DNA of 64,000 nt from Luteibacter rhizovicinus (GCF_004342265.1 NZ_SMCS01000002.1:620001-684000), one strand, 5' to 3'; shown: positions 47,089 through 56,821, counted from the stretch's first letter. Numbers and translations: made by a program. The notes: generated by a model not told the origin, from the letters alone.

Positions 47089-48285
47089 TCAGCTGACCTG
47101 GGCGATCGCCTCGGCGACGCGGTCAAGATTGCCGTCGTTGAGCGCGGCGACGCAGATGCGTCCCGTGCCGACGGCGTAAATACCGAACTCCGTGCGCAGG
47201 CGTTCGACCTGTGCGGCACTGAGTCCGGAATAAGAGAACATGCCGCGCTGGGCTTCGATGAATCCGTAATCGCCCTTCGCGCCATGCGCCGCCAGACGCT
47301 GGACGAGACCGCGACGCATCTCCCGGATGCGATCGCGCATTTCGCCGAGCTCCACTTCCCAGGTGGCGCGCAGTTCCGCGTGATTGAGCACGGCGGAAAC
47401 CACGGCGGCGCCATGCGTCGGCGGATTGGAATAATTGGTGCGAATGACGCGCTTGATCTGCGACTGCACGCGCACGGCTTCGTCGTGGCTTGCCGTGACG
47501 ATGGACAGAGCGCCCACGCGTTCGCCGTAAAGCGAGAACGACTTGGAGAACGAACTGGCGACGAAGAACGGCAGCCCCGAGTCGGCGAACAGACGTACGG
47601 CGACGGCGTCGGCATCGATACCGTCGCCGAAGCCCTGGTACGCGATATCGAGGAAGGGCACGAGCGCATGCTTGCGCACGGTGTCGATGACGCGCTTCCA
47701 GTCGCCGGCGCCGAGGTCGACACCGGTCGGGTTATGGCAGCACGCGTGCAGTACGACGACCGCGCCCTTGGGCAACGCCTCGAGGCCCGCGATCATGCCG
47801 TCGACATCGACGCCGTGCGTTGGCGCGTTGTAATACGGATAGTTCACGACCTTGAAGCCCGCAGCCTCGAACAGCGCGCGATGGTTTTCCCAGCTGGGGT
47901 CGCTGATGGCGACCGGCGCGTTCGGATTCAGGTGACGCAGGAAATCGGCACCGACCTTGAGCGCGCCCGTGCCACCCAACGCCTGCGCGGTAACGACGCG
48001 ACGATCGGCGAGCAACGGCGAGGATGCGCCGAACAGCAGACGCTGCACGGCCTGGTCGTAAAGCGCGATACCGTCGATGGGCAGGTAACCGCGCGGCAGC
48101 ATCGCCTCGACGCGCGCTTTCTCGGCTTCGCGCACGGCGCGCAGCAGCGGAACATGCCCGTTTGCATCGTAGTAAACGCCAACGCCGAGATTGACCTTGT
48201 CCGCGCGCGTATCGGCGCCGAAGGCTTCGTTCAGGCCGAGGATCGGGTCGCGCGGAGCGAGTTCGACGGAAGAGAAGAGTGTCAT
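47089..48285 (-). CDS. tyrB: Aromatic amino acid aminotransferase
   Basis: A 398-residue PLP enzyme of the class I aminotransferase family. The PLP lysine lies in SSFSKSFSLYGERVG (about residue 247). MTLFSSVELAPRDPILGLNE and GGTGALKVGADFL match AspC/TyrB proteins. It probably converts phenylpyruvate and 4-hydroxyphenylpyruvate to Phe and Tyr; AspC (aspartate) is the main alternative and cannot be excluded without tests. The gene ends just before rdgC and starts 14 bases after ttcA on the same strand. Confidence 0.92.
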   Translation of the reverse strand: MTLFSSVELAPRDPILGLNEAFGADTRADKVNLGVGVYYDANGHVPLLRAVREAEKARVEAMLPRGYLPIDGIALYDQAVQRLLFGASSPLLADRRVVTAQALGGTGALKVGADFLRHLNPNAPVAISDPSWENHRALFEAAGFKVVNYPYYNAPTHGVDVDGMIAGLEALPKGAVVVLHACCHNPTGVDLGAGDWKRVIDTVRKHALVPFLDIAYQGFGDGIDADAVAVRLFADSGLPFFVASSFSKSFSLYGERVGALSIVTASHDEAVRVQSQIKRVIRTNYSNPPTHGAAVVSAVLNHAELRATWEVELGEMRDRIREMRRGLVQRLAAHGAKGDYGFIEAQRGMFSYSGLSAAQVERLRTEFGIYAVGTGRICVAALNDGNLDRVAEAIAQVS

Positions 48286-48299
48286 GGTCGATTTGCCGG

Positions 48300-49181
48300 T
48301 TACGGTACGGAAGAAGTGTCGTCGCTGGTGTCGCCACCGGCGAGCCAGGCATGCGCGTCGGGCCGGACCGCGCCTTCGCGCGCACCCAGCGATGCGAAGT
48401 CGAACAGATTGCGGTCGACGAGCTGCGAAGGCGCGATGTTACCCATCGCGCGGAAGATGGTTTCGCTACGGCCGGGATGCAGTTTTTCCCAGTCCTCGAG
48501 CATACGTTTGACGACCTTGCGCTGCATGTTCTCCTGCGAGCCGCACAGGTTGCAGGGAATGATCGGGAACGCCTGCGCCTCAGCGTAGGCGGCGATATCG
48601 TCTTCGCGGCAGTAAGCCAGCGGACGGATCACGACATGCCGGCCATCGTCCGACCGGAGCTTGGGCGGCATCGCCTTCAGGCTGCCCTGGTAGAACATGT
48701 TCAGGAAGAACGTACCGAGGATATCGTCGCGATGATGACCAAGCGCGATCTTCGTGATGCCATTGTCGGCCGCCCACTGGTACAGCGCGCCGCGCCGCAT
48801 GCGCGAGCACAGGCTGCACATCGTCTTGCCCTGCGGAATCACACGGGTAACGACGCTGTAGGTGTCCTGCTCGATGATATGGAACGGTATGCCGCGCGCC
48901 GTGAGGTATCCGGGCAGCACGTGCTCGGGGAAATCGGGCTGCTTCTGGTCGAGATTGACCGCGATCAGCTCGAATCGCACCGGCGCTTTCGCCTGCAGCG
49001 AAAGCAGCATGTCGAGCAGGGTGTAGGAATCCTTGCCGCCGGACAGGCAGACCATGATCCGGTCGCCGTCCTCGATCATGCCGAAATCGGCGATGGCCTG
49101 ACCGACCTGATGGCGCAACCGCTTGGCCAGTTTGCTGGCTTCGTAGGTCTGTTTGCGATGGATTTCGGGACGGGCGGACAT
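48300..49181 (-). CDS. ttcA: tRNA 2-thiocytidine(32) synthetase
   Basis: Adds sulfur to cytidine 32 of certain tRNAs in an ATP- and iron-sulfur-dependent reaction. The 293-residue product has the PP-loop CLSGGKDSY (47-53), the cluster cysteines CSLC and CNLCG, and the conserved [15 protein letters not shown]. The longer frame beginning at 49247 has no support; ATG 49181 ([17 protein letters not shown]) is used. It is the first gene of a possible ttcA-tyrB unit. Confidence 0.95.
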   Translation of the reverse strand: MSARPEIHRKQTYEASKLAKRLRHQVGQAIADFGMIEDGDRIMVCLSGGKDSYTLLDMLLSLQAKAPVRFELIAVNLDQKQPDFPEHVLPGYLTARGIPFHIIEQDTYSVVTRVIPQGKTMCSLCSRMRRGALYQWAADNGITKIALGHHRDDILGTFFLNMFYQGSLKAMPPKLRSDDGRHVVIRPLAYCREDDIAAYAEAQAFPIIPCNLCGSQENMQRKVVKRMLEDWEKLHPGRSETIFRAMGNIAPSQLVDRNLFDFASLGAREGAVRPDAHAWLAGGDTSDDTSSVP

Positions 49182-49279
49182 GGGCGTACGACGGAAAGGC
49201 GGACCCCTATTGTAGCCGCTGCCGGGGACGGCGCCGGAGAGGTACACTCTGGGTCTTCCCTTCCGTGCCGGCCACCGCC

Positions 49280-49486
49280 ATGCAGGTCCAGGATCCGACC
49301 CAGCTCGCCCACCGTCTTGCCGAACTCAAGGTCGAACATCGCGACCTGGATTCGGCCATCGACCAGCTGGCCGCCAGCATCGGGCGGGACGAGCTCCAGC
49401 TGACCCGCCTGAAGAAGCGCAAGCTGCTGCTGAAAGACACCATCGCCCGAATCGAAAGCCGGCTCATTCCCGATCTGGACGCCTGA
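49280..49486 (+). CDS. YdcH family protein (DUF465)
   Basis: A 68-residue helical protein of the small DUF465/YdcH family, function unknown. The pattern [20 protein letters not shown] followed by [19 protein letters not shown] fits the family's coiled-coil pair of helices. ATG 49280 is chosen as the start over GTG 49265; no clear ribosome site is visible. It lies nine bases before the acetyltransferase gene in the same direction. Confidence 0.85.
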   Translation: MQVQDPTQLAHRLAELKVEHRDLDSAIDQLAASIGRDELQLTRLKKRKLLLKDTIARIESRLIPDLDA

Positions 49487-49494
49487 TACCGCCC

Positions 49495-50076
49495 ATGACC
49501 TCGCTGGAAAACGCTCATGTCACGCTGGAACCCCTCAGCCCCTCGCATGTTCCGGAGCTGGAACGGGCCGCGGCCGATGGCGACCTGTGGAATCTGTGGT
49601 TTACGTCGGTACCCGCCCCGGGCGGCATGGCCGACTACGTCGACAAGGCCCTGCTCGGCCGGGATGCCGGGCTGATGCGGCCGTTCGCCATCCGCGAGAA
49701 GACCACCGGCCAGATCGCCGGCACCACGCGTTATTACGACATCGTCCCCGACCCGGCCCGCGCCGCGATCGGCTACACGTGGTACGCGAAGCGCTGGCAG
49801 AAAAGCCATCTGAACACGGCTTGCAAGCATCTGTTGCTGGAGAACGCGTTCGGGAACCTCGGACTGGTCGCGGTGGAGTTCCACACCGACTCGTACAACT
49901 TCGACTCGCAGCGGGCGATCGAGCGGCTGGGAGCGAAGCGCGAGGGCGTACTCCGGGCCCATAAACGCCGCCCCGACGGCAGCCTGCGCGATACGGTCTG
50001 CTACAGCGTGCTGGCCAGCGAATGGCCGGACGTGGATCGCTGGCTGCGGATGCGGCTTCAGCGGCTGACCGCCTGA
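49495..50076 (+). CDS. GNAT family N-acetyltransferase (RimJ/RimL-like)
   Basis: A 193-residue cytosolic acetyl-CoA-dependent transferase. The RimJ/RimL pattern is visible: VTLEPLSPSHVPELERAAAD, then IGYTWYAKRWQKSHLNTACK (the acetyl-CoA site) and FHTDSYNFDSQRAIERLGAK. The substrate may be a protein N-terminus or a small molecule; the sequence does not tell. It follows the YdcH gene closely and convergently faces the efflux operon. Confidence 0.86.
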   Translation: MTSLENAHVTLEPLSPSHVPELERAAADGDLWNLWFTSVPAPGGMADYVDKALLGRDAGLMRPFAIREKTTGQIAGTTRYYDIVPDPARAAIGYTWYAKRWQKSHLNTACKHLLLENAFGNLGLVAVEFHTDSYNFDSQRAIERLGAKREGVLRAHKRRPDGSLRDTVCYSVLASEWPDVDRWLRMRLQRLTA

Positions 50077-50130
50077 CCCGAGCTGTATCGCTCTCGCTCC
50101 CGCAGTAAAGATCAAAGCGCTTTACAAGCC

Positions 50131-51147
50131 TCAGCGGTGCTGGGTACCGTCCCCACTCGGATGCACCACCAGCGTCGCCGTCATGCCGGCGGCCAGCACC
50201 GTGTCCTTGGGCATGTTCTCCGGATCGATCTTCACGCGCACCGGTACGCGTTGCGCGAGACGCACCCAGTTGAATGTCGGATTGACGTCGGCCAGCAGAT
50301 CCGAGCCGGTCGGGTTGTCGGCATCGGTGATGCCGCGAGCGATGCTGTCGATCGTGCCCTTCAGATGCACGCCACCGCTCATCAGGCGGATATCGACGGC
50401 ATCCCCGATACGCAGGCTGGGCAGCTTCGTCTCCTCGAAGTAGCCGTAAATCCAGTACGAGTGGCTGTCGATGAGGGCCATGCGCGCACCGCCCGCACTG
50501 GCGTAATCGCCGACGCGGATATCCAGGTTGGTCACATAGCCGTCCACGGGCGCACGGACTTCCGTGCGATCCAGATTCAGCTCGGCGGATGCCAGCGCGA
50601 CCTGTGCCTGGGCGACGGCGGCCAGTGCCTGTTCCTGCGATGCGCTGGCCTGCTTCTGGCTGGCCTGAGCCTGCTGCCAGCCCGCGCGAGCCGCGTTGGC
50701 GACGGCGACGGCATTCGCCTTGTCTTCTGCCGAAATCACATTGTTGATGAGCTTCTGACGACGATCGGACTGCGCCTGATACATTTCGAAATTCGTGCGG
50801 CTCTGCGCGATGCCCGCCTGTGCGGCGTTGATCGTAGCGCCCGCCGCACGTGCGGCGGCCTCGGAAGCGTTGAGGTTCGCCTGTGCCTGCGCCACCGCGT
50901 TCTGATAACGCGCCTGATCGACGACGAAGAGCAGATCGCCCCTCTTCACCACCTGGTTGTCCTTCACGCGGACGTCGGTCACCAGTCCGGAAACGTCGGG
51001 CGCGATGCGGACGATTTCGGCACGCACGCGACCGTCGCGCGTCCATGGCGAGTACATGTAGTGCTTCCACAGTGCGTGCGCGATAAACGCCGCGACGATG
51101 ACGACGATAGCGGTAACGGCGAAACGGATAAGGGTCGGGAGCTTCAT
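50131..51147 (-). CDS. HlyD-type membrane fusion protein (AaeA-like)
   Basis: A 338-residue periplasmic adaptor anchored by an N-terminal membrane segment (about 8-27). The lipoyl/barrel-sandwich parts (IAPDVSGLVTDVRVKDNQVV and LDRTEVRAPVDGYVTNLDIR) flank a long alpha-hairpin rich in Ala and Gln (about 95-195). It should link the FUSC pump to an outer-membrane channel. It is the last gene of a MarR-FUSC-DUF1656-HlyD operon, the order seen in AaeXAB-type aromatic-acid efflux systems; the substrate here is inferred only from that order. Confidence 0.9.
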   Translation of the reverse strand: MKLPTLIRFAVTAIVVIVAAFIAHALWKHYMYSPWTRDGRVRAEIVRIAPDVSGLVTDVRVKDNQVVKRGDLLFVVDQARYQNAVAQAQANLNASEAAARAAGATINAAQAGIAQSRTNFEMYQAQSDRRQKLINNVISAEDKANAVAVANAARAGWQQAQASQKQASASQEQALAAVAQAQVALASAELNLDRTEVRAPVDGYVTNLDIRVGDYASAGGARMALIDSHSYWIYGYFEETKLPSLRIGDAVDIRLMSGGVHLKGTIDSIARGITDADNPTGSDLLADVNPTFNWVRLAQRVPVRVKIDPENMPKDTVLAAGMTATLVVHPSGDGTQHR

Positions 51148-51155
51148 GGAATGAC

Positions 51156-51353
51156 TCAGAACAAGGTGAGCGCAAGGGCGCCGAACACGCAGACAAACAG
51201 CGCGAGCCGGAACAAGGGCGGATGCCAGACGAGACGGTAGATGCCGAAACGCCCCGCCGCCCAGTCGAGCAGCCAGAGCAACGCCAGCGACACGACGAAG
51301 AGAACGAACAGGCCCGGAACCAGCGCGTCGCCAATAGCAATTTCACGGGGCAT
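51156..51353 (-). CDS. DUF1656 domain-containing small membrane protein (AaeX-like)
   Basis: A 65-residue inner-membrane protein with two hydrophobic segments (about 12-30 and 45-64). The start MPREIAIGDALVPGLFVLF is typical of DUF1656/AaeX. It begins inside the last codons of the FUSC gene (11-base overlap) and is followed by the HlyD gene after eight bases. The role of DUF1656 proteins in these efflux systems is not known. Confidence 0.88.
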   Translation of the reverse strand: MPREIAIGDALVPGLFVLFVVSLALLWLLDWAAGRFGIYRLVWHPPLFRLALFVCVFGALALTLF

Positions 51354-53469
51354 TGGAAATCTCCTGCGCAAGAGGGGCCGAAGGCATGTACGCGGCGAGG
51401 ACCGATTCGCCATCGAGCAAAGCCATCCGGATCAGATGGAGGTGTTCCAGCAAGCCATGCGAGGCATCTTTCTCGCTGACTGCCGCAATCGCTGTCGCGA
51501 CGGCATCGCGCGCCAGCAGGTACTTCGCTGCATCGGGCGCTTCGTAGAAGCGCGCCAGCGAGGCCAGCGCCGTGTCGATGTATCCGCGCACTCCGCCGGG
51601 TGCGGTGCCGCGATCGAGGTCGTGTCGAAGCTCGATCAGCGCACGCCCCGTTTCGTGCACGGCCAGTGCCCAGGCCAGCAACGCGCGGGAGTCGGCACTG
51701 CCGGGCTCGGTCTGCGACACCACCTGGCTCACCAGATCGTGATTGATGCTTTCGAAACGATGCCGCAGGCCCGGCAACGGTGCTTCGGCGGCCAACGCCA
51801 CCTGACCGCGCAACCGCGCGAGTTGCCGCTGGCGCAACCAGCGACTGCCGATCACCGTGGGCACGAATACGAAAGCGATCGCGGCCGCCGACAGACCGAC
51901 TACCTGGGCGATGGCATCGTTGATGAAATGCACGGGGTCGTAAACCATCGGGTTCTTGATGGCCAGGATGTACGCGAAGCCCATCGAGTAACCAAGGCCG
52001 ATGCTGCCGAGCGTCGCACTCGTCATCATGACCAGGCCGATCATCAGGAAAGGCGCGATGCTCGCGACCATCAGCGGATAGCCATCCACCTGGGTCAGCA
52101 CGGCGAACTCGCATACGAAGCCGATTATCATGCCGATGAGATAGCCGAACATGACCTGGCCGGTCACGCGCGTGGGGTTCGGCGCGGCGGCGAACAGTCC
52201 CGCGAAGATCGTCGCGAGCAGCATGGCGCTGGAACCCATCGGCCATGCGCTCAGAATCCAGAACACACCGAGCGCGAGCATGGTGATCGTCGTACGGAAC
52301 GTGGCCAGTATCGCGCCGGCGTAGTCATTGCCCCGCGCGAAACGGACGCGCTCCGCCGAGCCGGCAATGATGCGCGGCGCCTGCAGCGTGGCGGCCGTGT
52401 CCACGTATGCGTACAGCTCATCCGTGAAACGTCTGAGCAGCGCGGCGCCCGTATCGAAATCGCGCACGTCCTGCGTGTCGGTCATACCTTCGCGCAAAAG
52501 AGGCGCTTTCGCCGCCATCTCATCGCGCGCGCCAATAAGCCGCGGCAGCAACACGCGCGCCGCGGCGCCCGCTTCTATCGGAGCGTCGAGTGCCGCACCC
52601 AGCGGTGCGTAAAGCGCGATCAATGCCTCACCGGTCGTGTCGCGATGCGCGCGTTTTAACCGGTTGATCAGGTGGTGCAGCGACTGGAAGCTGGTCGACG
52701 CGGCCATGAAGCGCTGATTGAACTCCTGCAGATGGCCGCTACGCGCGCGGGCTTCCGCATCTTCGAAGATGACCGAACTGCGCAGGTCTTCCAGCGTCAC
52801 CGCATCGCGCACGAAACGAAGATGGGCGCGCTCCATGGTCGAACGCGCGATGGTGCCGCCCGTGCTTGCGCGCACGAAACCGACGAAGTGCGCGAACTGT
52901 TCGCGCGCCGTGCGGCGAAGCACGTCGCGCATGCGGCTGGGAAAGACGGTGTCGTTGATGACGCCGCTGACCAGAAGGCCAAGCAACACTTCGCTGATGC
53001 GCGCCGTGGCCGAATCGAAGACACCCGGTGGGTTGTCGATCACGGGAAGGGCAATGATCGCCGCGGTATAGCCGCCAAGAACGAACGCGTACGACTTGAA
53101 GTTCCGGTATAGCGTCGCGCCGCCGGAACAGATGCCCAGCCACAGGGATAGCGCCACCAGGAACAAGTCGCGCTGCTGCGGGAAGGCCGCCACGATGAGG
53201 AAGGCGACAACGGCGCCACCCAGCGTGCCGATGGCGCGATAGAAACTTTTCGCCAGGACCATGCCCGACTGGCGGTTGGCCACGATGATCGTCGTGAGCA
53301 TCGCGGTCGACGGCGCCGGCAGCGACAGCCGCATGGCGATCCAGCCGGTAAGGAAAAACGCCAGCATCGTTTTGAAGACAAACAGCCAGATCGACACCTG
53401 CTCGCGCAGTGTGTCGACGACGATCTGACGCGTCGCGGGGGCCTGTTTTTCGATGTCGATGGCGGACAT
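51343..53469 (-). CDS. FUSC-family efflux pump subunit (AaeB-like)
   Basis: A 708-residue inner-membrane protein of the fusaric-acid resistance (FUSC) family. Two clusters of about five to six membrane segments (about 28-165 and 390-540) are separated by cytosolic helical regions. Motifs such as MRLSLPAPSTAMLTTIIVAN and GVFWILSAWPMGSSAMLLAT are family features. Together with the HlyD and DUF1656 genes it forms an aromatic-acid efflux pump. It lies 14 bp after the MarR gene in the same direction. Confidence 0.9.
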   Translation of the reverse strand: MSAIDIEKQAPATRQIVVDTLREQVSIWLFVFKTMLAFFLTGWIAMRLSLPAPSTAMLTTIIVANRQSGMVLAKSFYRAIGTLGGAVVAFLIVAAFPQQRDLFLVALSLWLGICSGGATLYRNFKSYAFVLGGYTAAIIALPVIDNPPGVFDSATARISEVLLGLLVSGVINDTVFPSRMRDVLRRTAREQFAHFVGFVRASTGGTIARSTMERAHLRFVRDAVTLEDLRSSVIFEDAEARARSGHLQEFNQRFMAASTSFQSLHHLINRLKRAHRDTTGEALIALYAPLGAALDAPIEAGAAARVLLPRLIGARDEMAAKAPLLREGMTDTQDVRDFDTGAALLRRFTDELYAYVDTAATLQAPRIIAGSAERVRFARGNDYAGAILATFRTTITMLALGVFWILSAWPMGSSAMLLATIFAGLFAAAPNPTRVTGQVMFGYLIGMIIGFVCEFAVLTQVDGYPLMVASIAPFLMIGLVMMTSATLGSIGLGYSMGFAYILAIKNPMVYDPVHFINDAIAQVVGLSAAAIAFVFVPTVIGSRWLRQRQLARLRGQVALAAEAPLPGLRHRFESINHDLVSQVVSQTEPGSADSRALLAWALAVHETGRALIELRHDLDRGTAPGGVRGYIDTALASLARFYEAPDAAKYLLARDAVATAIAAVSEKDASHGLLEHLHLIRMALLDGESVLAAYMPSAPLAQEISNAP

Positions 53470-53483
53470 GACGGACCCCTGCC

Positions 53484-53975
53484 TCAGGCGGGAAAACCTT
53501 CCAGCATCTTCTTGAGCAACTTTTCCAGCTGGCCCTGTTCGTCTGTCGTCAGGTTGCCGGTCTGCTGGAGCAGAAGCATCGAAATTCCGGGCAGAAAGCT
53601 CTCGATCAACGCCGTGCCCTCATCGGTAAGGGTGAGCGTGACTTTGCGGCGGTCGTCTTCGCTGGCCGTACGGGCGATGAGTCCCTTGTCGCACAACTGG
53701 TTGGTCAGCCGCGTGACGTTCGCCGACTTCTCGCCGGCCGCATCGCTGAGCTGGGACGGGTTCATCGCGTTGTCCGGCGTGCCGTACATCATCATCAGGA
53801 TGTTGTACTCGGGATGGTTGAGCCCGTAAGGCCGCAGGATCGCATTGGCTTCGTCGTGAATCTGTTTGTACAGATGCTTGACCAGGCGGACCAGAACGGC
53901 CGGCTGGCGGGGAAATTCGCGGTACTTGCCCAGGGTGACGTCAAGGCGCTGCTCGGTCGGGGCGAAGCTGGACAT
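53484..53975 (-). CDS. MarR family transcriptional regulator
   Basis: A 163-residue winged-helix regulator; the DNA-binding region is about residues 60-125 (NPSQLSDAAGEKSANVTRLT, then KGLIARTASEDDRRKVTLTL). It is the first gene of the efflux operon and probably represses it until an aromatic or phenolic ligand binds. An A/T-rich inverted repeat just upstream (54010-54029) is the likely operator, so the regulator would also control itself. Confidence 0.92.
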   Translation of the reverse strand: MSSFAPTEQRLDVTLGKYREFPRQPAVLVRLVKHLYKQIHDEANAILRPYGLNHPEYNILMMMYGTPDNAMNPSQLSDAAGEKSANVTRLTNQLCDKGLIARTASEDDRRKVTLTLTDEGTALIESFLPGISMLLLQQTGNLTTDEQGQLEKLLKKMLEGFPA

Positions 53976-54009
53976 GGTCGCGAATCTCGTTGGGTTACCT
54001 CAGTAGTAT

Positions 54010-54029
54010 ATAGTTCATAACTGAATTAT
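54010..54029. promoter_or_regulatory. Probable MarR operator
   Basis: ATAGTTCA-TAAC-TGAATTAT is an inverted repeat (seven of eight positions) in the 107-bp gap between the MarR operon and the peptidase gene, 35 bases upstream of the MarR start. The gap is much richer in A+T than its surroundings. Autoregulation is inferred. Confidence 0.6.
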
Positions 54030-54082
54030 CAATATATGGATAAGTTCATGGCGCCCAAGCTGGCGCGCCATGAAGGCCCTGG

Positions 54083-55936
54083 TTATTGTTTTTGCTCGAT
54101 TTTCTTATAGAGAATCGCAAGTTCCGCCGTCTTTCGCCTGATGACCTCCATGTCGGCAGCCACCAGTTCGCCGGGCGGCAGGTCCCGGCCAAAGAAACGT
54201 CGCAGGATGTCGTCCGGCTTCGCGGCGAACCCCTCGGCGAGCAATCGCGCGTAGCGCTTCTGGAAATCCGCCGGGTCGCGAGTGGCCATGTCGAACATTT
54301 TCGTCGCGAGCAAACCGGCGTACAGATAGTTCACCAGGTAGAGCGGGTCCTGGTACATGAGGCGCTTGGTCATCCACGCATGCGCAAGCTGCGGGTCGCG
54401 GGCGGGCCATATCTCGAAGCGACTTATCGTCGACAGCGTCAGGGCATCCAGGTCGGCGGCGTTCTTGATCGTTCCCCCCACGGTACCGTCGTAGATCGCC
54501 TGCTCGAGCTCTCCCTCTTCGGCCGAGGTGAATATCTCGAAGGTCATCTCGTCCAGTTGCGATTGCAGGTAGAACGCGCGGGTCGCGGGATCCTTGCTGT
54601 TCCGGTACAGGTCTTCGTAGAACAGCATCTCGTTGAGGATGGCGATGCCTTCGTGCATCCAGCTTGGACCGTGATTGAAGAACGGCGACACGCCATGTTC
54701 GTTCATCAGCTGCGCATGGATGGCATGCCCACCTTCGTGCGCGACCACGCTCGCGTCTTTAACGGCGCCCTCATAAGTCCCGACGAAGAGTCCCGCCGGC
54801 ACGCCAGGCGCGGCGATGGAAAACGCATCGCTCACCCGAGTGCCCTGCTTTTCGGCCAGGTCGGTACGGTTGGCGACGGGATCGAGCAGTGCGGCGAAAT
54901 GCGCGACATAGTCGGGACCAAGCGGACGCAGTGCGCGCAAGACCGAGCTACGCATGTTCTCGTACGTGAATGCCGGCGCCACGAATCCCGGCGGCGGAAG
55001 CGCCATGTCCCACGAATGCACGTCGACGATACCCGTCATCGCGCCTATGTGCTCCGCACGGATCCGCTGATAGTTCTTCAGCGTATCGGCCTGAGCTTCG
55101 ACCGCCTTCGTTGTTTCGTCGACGTTCTTACGATCGAACTGGCGCGAGAAATAGGCCGCGGCGGGGGCATCGTCGAAGTGCTGGAGGCGCGCGGCGCGGT
55201 CGTTGAGACGTACAACGCCCAGAAGAATGCTGGCGTAGATGTCGCCGCGATTCGCGTAGGCGTCCCAGCGCCGCGTCCATGCCTGCTGGCGCACGGACCG
55301 GTCCGGATCGCGCAACAGGGCATCGGCATCCTTGTTTATATCCCGCTCGCCCGAGGCCGTGGCGATCTTGCCAAAATCGGTGCTGCGCTTCGTCTTCTGG
55401 TAGATGTTCCAGTAATCCGACGACGATGCATCGCTGAGCGAATCGAGGATGGACTGCTGCGCGTCGGGAAGTTCGTGCGGCAGGCTGCGCACCGCCCGTT
55501 CCAACAGATAGGCATATGTACCCAATGCGGGCTCGCGTGCAACCGCCTTGTCGAAGCCCTCTTTGCCGAGGCTCCGCAATGTCGTGCGAACTTGCATCAC
55601 GAGTTGTCCGTCCGCACTACCCATGGCGCTCTTGGCGTCGGCGGTTTCGCGATCATCGATGTCCAGCGCGGAACGCAGATGCAGCCAGGCGTTGTGCCTC
55701 TGTGCCCGCGCCAACAACGCCTCGGACCGATGCAGATAGTCGAGCAGCTCGCGCGGCGTGGGCGACGTCGGCGATACGACAGCCGCCATGTCGGCAAGCA
55801 ATGCCTTGCGGTCGGATTGCTCCGCCTCCGGGCTCGCAAAGTAAGCGTGCTGATCGATGCTATGCGTTTCAGCGTTCGCGGTCGCCATCGCGAACGCTAA
55901 AGCCAACCCCACAACCACCATGGTCCGTACACGCAT
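54083..55936 (-). CDS. Exported M3-like oligoendopeptidase
   Basis: A 617-residue zinc peptidase of the M3/oligoendopeptidase F type. A signal peptide (MRVRTMVVVGLALAFAMATANA) indicates export, unlike the cytosolic E. coli OpdA and PepF relatives. The zinc motif is HEGGHAIH (about residue 396) with the third ligand in a later WMHEGIAILNEM. The upstream segment DVHSWDMALPPPGF is also typical. It should trim peptides in the periplasm. It is monocistronic by spacing. Confidence 0.88.
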   Translation of the reverse strand: MRVRTMVVVGLALAFAMATANAETHSIDQHAYFASPEAEQSDRKALLADMAAVVSPTSPTPRELLDYLHRSEALLARAQRHNAWLHLRSALDIDDRETADAKSAMGSADGQLVMQVRTTLRSLGKEGFDKAVAREPALGTYAYLLERAVRSLPHELPDAQQSILDSLSDASSSDYWNIYQKTKRSTDFGKIATASGERDINKDADALLRDPDRSVRQQAWTRRWDAYANRGDIYASILLGVVRLNDRAARLQHFDDAPAAAYFSRQFDRKNVDETTKAVEAQADTLKNYQRIRAEHIGAMTGIVDVHSWDMALPPPGFVAPAFTYENMRSSVLRALRPLGPDYVAHFAALLDPVANRTDLAEKQGTRVSDAFSIAAPGVPAGLFVGTYEGAVKDASVVAHEGGHAIHAQLMNEHGVSPFFNHGPSWMHEGIAILNEMLFYEDLYRNSKDPATRAFYLQSQLDEMTFEIFTSAEEGELEQAIYDGTVGGTIKNAADLDALTLSTISRFEIWPARDPQLAHAWMTKRLMYQDPLYLVNYLYAGLLATKMFDMATRDPADFQKRYARLLAEGFAAKPDDILRRFFGRDLPPGELVAADMEVIRRKTAELAILYKKIEQKQ

Positions 55937-56022
55937 ATCGCCGCCCCACCATCGAAAGATCGCCCACTTTATCGGGCGTTACCGGCTCCGTGCTTTGCGT
56001 TATTTAGCGGACTTGCGTCGCC

Positions 56023-56787
56023 TTAGCGCACAGCCTTGCGGTAACTGGACGGCGTGCTGTCGAACGCCGCCCGAAACGAGCGGGAAAACTGCGCCGCGCC
56101 AGCGAAACCGCACTCGATCGCGATATCGATAAGCGGGCGTCGCGTCGAGCGAAGAAGCACGGCGGCTTTCTCGACGCGTAACCGTCGCACGTAATCGCCC
56201 ACGGGAACGCCGTAGAACGCATGAAAACTTCGGGATACATGCACGGGGTGCCGCCCGGCAACTGCCGCGAGCCGGTCGAGCGAGACATCGGCGGCGGGAT
56301 CGTCATGAAGACAGTCGCGAAGGCGCCGCAACCATAACGGCGGCGATGGGTCGGCGCGGTCGTTGAAACCGCGACCCAGCGCCGCTACCAGTTCCAGCGC
56401 CAGTCCCTGGGCCGACAAACTGGCGAATGGATCGTCGATTTCCAGCTCGGCGGCAAGCCGGTCGCCGATATGGAGAAGCCGTGCCGACCGGCGAACGCTG
56501 GGGGCTTCGTCGAGATGGACGCCATGTTCCCGCAACAACGCCTGCAGGTTCTCGTCGGGGGAAAACAGGAGTTTGCGCGCGCCCGCGGCTCCAAAACGCT
56601 GTTCGTGCACGGCATGCGCCGGGCAATAAAGCAGGTCGCCCGGAAGGTGATCATTCGCTCGCGAGCGAATACGCTCTTCGTATCCTCCCGCCAGCACCAG
56701 ACAGAACCACGCCTCGTCGTGCTGGTGCGCATCCATCATGCCGTGCGGTCGATAGCTGGAGATATGCAGTTCGCTGATCCCGCTCAA
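56023..56787 (-). CDS. AraC family transcriptional regulator
   Basis: A 254-residue regulator with an N-terminal cupin-like sensing part (MMDAHQHDEAWFCLVLAGGY) and a C-terminal AraC DNA-binding domain (about 150-250: DVSLDRLAAVAGRHPVHVSR, and FAGAAQFSRSFRAAFDSTPS). I place the start at TTG 56787, which has GGAGAGAG upstream at a good distance; the frame reaches 56847 through a GTG with no ribosome site. It lies 75 bases after the dehydrogenase gene on the same strand. Its targets are not shown. Confidence 0.85.
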   Translation of the reverse strand: MSGISELHISSYRPHGMMDAHQHDEAWFCLVLAGGYEERIRSRANDHLPGDLLYCPAHAVHEQRFGAAGARKLLFSPDENLQALLREHGVHLDEAPSVRRSARLLHIGDRLAAELEIDDPFASLSAQGLALELVAALGRGFNDRADPSPPLWLRRLRDCLHDDPAADVSLDRLAAVAGRHPVHVSRSFHAFYGVPVGDYVRRLRVEKAAVLLRSTRRPLIDIAIECGFAGAAQFSRSFRAAFDSTPSSYRKAVR

Positions 56788-56821
56788 TGCCGTTCTCTCT
56801 CCGCAGCCCGAAAACCATGAT

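Noticed and set aside
49601-52246. Open frame of 881 codons on the minus strand
   Set aside because: It runs in a different frame across FUSC, DUF1656, HlyD and a convergent acetyltransferase gene; its translation is low-complexity Arg/Pro/Ala text.
54086-55900. Long open frame of 604 codons on the plus strand over the M3 peptidase gene
   Set aside because: It is a mirror frame of a GC-rich gene: composition is rich in Arg, His and Gln, with no domain or ribosome site, while the minus strand has HEGGH and a signal peptide.
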